Shown one piece after another: positions 33,658 through 35,717 of a stretch of DNA of 35,717 nucleotides; the stretch's first letter is position 1, and each line of letters starts with the position of its first letter. The stretch is from contig VFLI01000091.1 of assembly GCA_009885105.1 (NCBI GenBank), positions 1 through 35,717 of the forward strand, given 5' to 3'. The stretch comes from Spirochaetia bacterium. Its GTDB lineage: Bacteria > Spirochaetota > Leptospiria > Leptospirales > Leptonemataceae. A program made the translations under genes and the position numbers. The notes under the pieces were generated by a model. That model did not search any database. It saw only the letters and a list, made by a program, of their open reading frames with translations, and was not told the origin of the DNA.

Positions 33658-35717
33658 ATGAAAATCAATCGCTATTATTCAAAACACTCACAGACCGCTG
33701 CAGCATCAGAAGCGTGGAACAATGTCTCCGTATGGAGTCAGTTCGAATGGTCGCGTGTAACCTCGCGCATTATCAATCATGAAGGCAAGACTATTTTCGA
33801 AGCGCCGGATGTGGAAGTTCCGTCCACCTGGTCCCAGGTGGCCGTGGATATTCTGGCCCAGAAATATTTCCGCAAGGCCAGTGTGCCCGCCGCCACAATC
33901 CCTGTTGAAGAAGCCGGCATTCCTGTCTGGCTGCAGCGTCAAATCCCGGATGAAAATGCCCTCTCCAGGCTTCCGGAAGACAAACGATTCGGCACGGAGA
34001 ATTCTGCGCGCCAGGTTTTCCATCGTCTCGCGGGATGCTGGACATACTGGGGTTACAAATACGGGTATTTCGCATCGGAATCAGATGCGCGCAATTTTTA
34101 TGAGGAAATCTGCTTCATGCTGGCGGATCAGATCGCCGCTCCCAACTCGCCGCAGTGGTTTAACACGGGACTGCACTGGGCATACGGCATCGATGGAAAC
34201 AGCCAGGGACATTACTACATCGACCCAAAATCGGGCGAGATGGTGCGCTCCACTTCCTCTTACGAACATCCGCAGCCGCATGCCTGCTTCATCCAGGCCG
34301 TGCGGGATGATCTGGTGAATGAAGGCGGCATCATGGACCTCTGGGTTCGTGAGGCCAGGCTGTTTAAATATGGTTCCGGCACAGGAACTAATTTCTCATC
34401 GCTTCGCGGCGAAGGCGAACCGCTGTCCGGCGGAGGCAAGAGTTCCGGATTGATGAGTTTTCTGAAAATCGGAGACAGAGCTGCCGGAGCTATCAAGTCG
34501 GGCGGCACAACACGACGCGCCGCGAAAATGGTATGTTTGGATCTGGATCATCCGGATGTAGAAGAATTCATCAACTGGAAAGTCATTGAGGAGCAGAAAG
34601 TTCTCTCGATGGTCGCCGGTTCACGCCTGGCCAACAGATGTCTGAACGCAATTATGAAAGCCGTGCACGATGAGCCGGATGAAGGCCTGAAATTTGACAG
34701 ACATAAAAATAAAGCGCTTCGCGACGCTCTGATCAAAGCGCGTAAATCGGAAATTCCGGCAAGCTACATACAGCGGGTGCTCGACCTGGCCGGACAGGGT
34801 TATCAGTCGATTCTTTTTGAAGAATTGACAACGGACTGGCAGTCGGCGGCGTACCAGACCGCATCCGGACAGAATTCAAACAATTCTCTTCGCGTAACAA
34901 ACGATTTTATGGAAGCTGTGGAGAACAACAGACCCTGGAATCTGTACTGGCGCACGGAAAAAGAACGCGCGGCAAAAGAAAACAGGTCTCCCAAACCGCA
35001 GCGCACACTGAACGCCCGCTCTCTCTGGGATGAAATTTCTTACGCCGCCTGGGCCAGCGCCGATCCCGGCCTGCAGTTCGACACGACCATCAACGAATGG
35101 CACACCTGCCCCGCCGATGGCCGCATCAATGCGTCGAACCCGTGCTCTGAATATATGTTCTTGGACGATACCGCCTGCAACCTCGCCTCCCTTAATCTGC
35201 TCAAGTTTTACGACTATACCACGCATCGCTTCGATGTCGAATCGTTCCGCCACGCCACCCGGCTGTGGACGTTGACACTCGAAATCTCCGTCTACATGGC
35301 CCAATTCCCCAGCGAGCCGGTCGCTCAGAAATCGTTCGACTATCGCACGCTCGGCCTGGGTTACGCGAACCTTGGCTCGCTGCTCATGGTGCAAGGCATC
35401 CCGTATGACTCCCACGAAGGCCGAGCCCAGTGCGGCGCCATCACCGCGTTAATGCATGCGGCATCGTATGGGATGTCGGCGGAGATCGCCAGCGCGGTCG
35501 GGCCGTTCGTTCGCTACGAGGCCAACCGCGAGGCGATGATGCGCGTCGTGCGGAATCATCGCAAGGCCGCCTACAACGCGCCGGAAAGCGAATACGAAAA
35601 TCTCACGATCTGCCCCGTCGGCATCGACGAACGCCACTGCCCCGATTACCTGCTGCACGCCGCCCGCGAAGAATCCGACCTCATGGTGCAGCTTGGCGAA
35701 AAGTACGGATATCGCAA
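33658..35717 (+). CDS. nrdJ: Adenosylcobalamin-dependent ribonucleotide reductase (class II), 5' part
   Basis: The gene is open to the window edge, giving 686 residues of a protein usually longer than that. It reduces ribonucleotides to deoxyribonucleotides using coenzyme B12 and needs no oxygen. Visible marks are NSPQWFNTGLHWAYGI, the first redox Cys C210 (HACFIQAV), KYGSGTGTNFSSLRGEGEP, the catalytic loop N494-P-C496-S-E498 and CNLASLNL. The N-terminus lacks a long ATP-cone-like insert. The right-hand third (from about residue 450, base 35010) is markedly richer in GC and uses different codons, yet the frame and conserved motifs are continuous. The C-terminal cysteines lie beyond the window. 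Confidence 0.93.
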   Translation, partial: MKINRYYSKHSQTAAASEAWNNVSVWSQFEWSRVTSRIINHEGKTIFEAPDVEVPSTWSQVAVDILAQKYFRKASVPAATIPVEEAGIPVWLQRQIPDENALSRLPEDKRFGTENSARQVFHRLAGCWTYWGYKYGYFASESDARNFYEEICFMLADQIAAPNSPQWFNTGLHWAYGIDGNSQGHYYIDPKSGEMVRSTSSYEHPQPHACFIQAVRDDLVNEGGIMDLWVREARLFKYGSGTGTNFSSLRGEGEPLSGGGKSSGLMSFLKIGDRAAGAIKSGGTTRRAAKMVCLDLDHPDVEEFINWKVIEEQKVLSMVAGSRLANRCLNAIMKAVHDEPDEGLKFDRHKNKALRDALIKARKSEIPASYIQRVLDLAGQGYQSILFEELTTDWQSAAYQTASGQNSNNSLRVTNDFMEAVENNRPWNLYWRTEKERAAKENRSPKPQRTLNARSLWDEISYAAWASADPGLQFDTTINEWHTCPADGRINASNPCSEYMFLDDTACNLASLNLLKFYDYTTHRFDVESFRHATRLWTLTLEISVYMAQFPSEPVAQKSFDYRTLGLGYANLGSLLMVQGIPYDSHEGRAQCGAITALMHAASYGMSAEIASAVGPFVRYEANREAMMRVVRNHRKAAYNAPESEYENLTICPVGIDERHCPDYLLHAAREESDLMVQLGEKYGYR

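Overview
The window looks like chromosome from a spirochaete of the Leptospirales or a close relative. The evidence is a DUF1554-type (PF07588) gene remnant of the kind expanded in Leptospira, many lipoproteins with loose spirochaetal lipoboxes, a B12-dependent ribonucleotide reductase (NrdJ), a DUF1343/NamZ muramidase, LysA, LepA and a 3D-domain lipoprotein. No rRNA, tRNA or CRISPR array was seen. Most of the sequence has mid-range GC, but the last ~700 bases are clearly richer in G+C.

Region 1 (1-7741) is accessory DNA. An intact 1,794-residue protein joins an N-terminal domain with the signature residues of an aminoglycoside-phosphotransferase-type kinase fold, a STAND/NACHT-like NTPase, and a regular array of about 48-residue TPR-like repeats. 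This is the architecture of signalling or conflict (defence) ATPases. A small ORF follows, and its stop codon lies in the left end of an insertion element (about 5874-7741). The element has complex inverted ends and a DDE/rve transposase. It also carries a 70-residue XRE regulator, with the same palindrome (TGTCCGA-N4-TCGGACA) on both sides of the regulator gene.

Region 2 (7905-20286) is mostly core and envelope genes. It holds two secreted or membrane proteins, an outer-membrane barrel candidate, a broken DUF1554 gene, an acyl-CoA dehydrogenase followed at once by lepA, two lipoproteins, NamZ, a Rep/UvrD/PcrA helicase, a small membrane protein, and a TetR regulator translationally coupled to a frameshifted thioesterase.

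Region 3 (20287-33240) is envelope-rich: a 3D-domain lipoprotein coupled to a helical secreted protein, a small membrane protein, lysA, a secreted helical protein, a secreted HExxH metallopeptidase and a PlsC-type acyltransferase. It also has an overlapping three-gene set (TPR lipoprotein, monohaem lipoprotein, pentahaem cytochrome), a decayed antitoxin without a toxin, a helical protein of unknown function, and a bacteriohemerythrin coupled to a GT-C-like membrane protein.

Region 4 (33241-35717) is a 417-base leader followed by the 5' part of nrdJ, which runs off the window. Composition changes sharply inside nrdJ near 35,010. This could be recombination with a GC-rich donor or a chimeric assembly, and sequence reading alone cannot decide between them.
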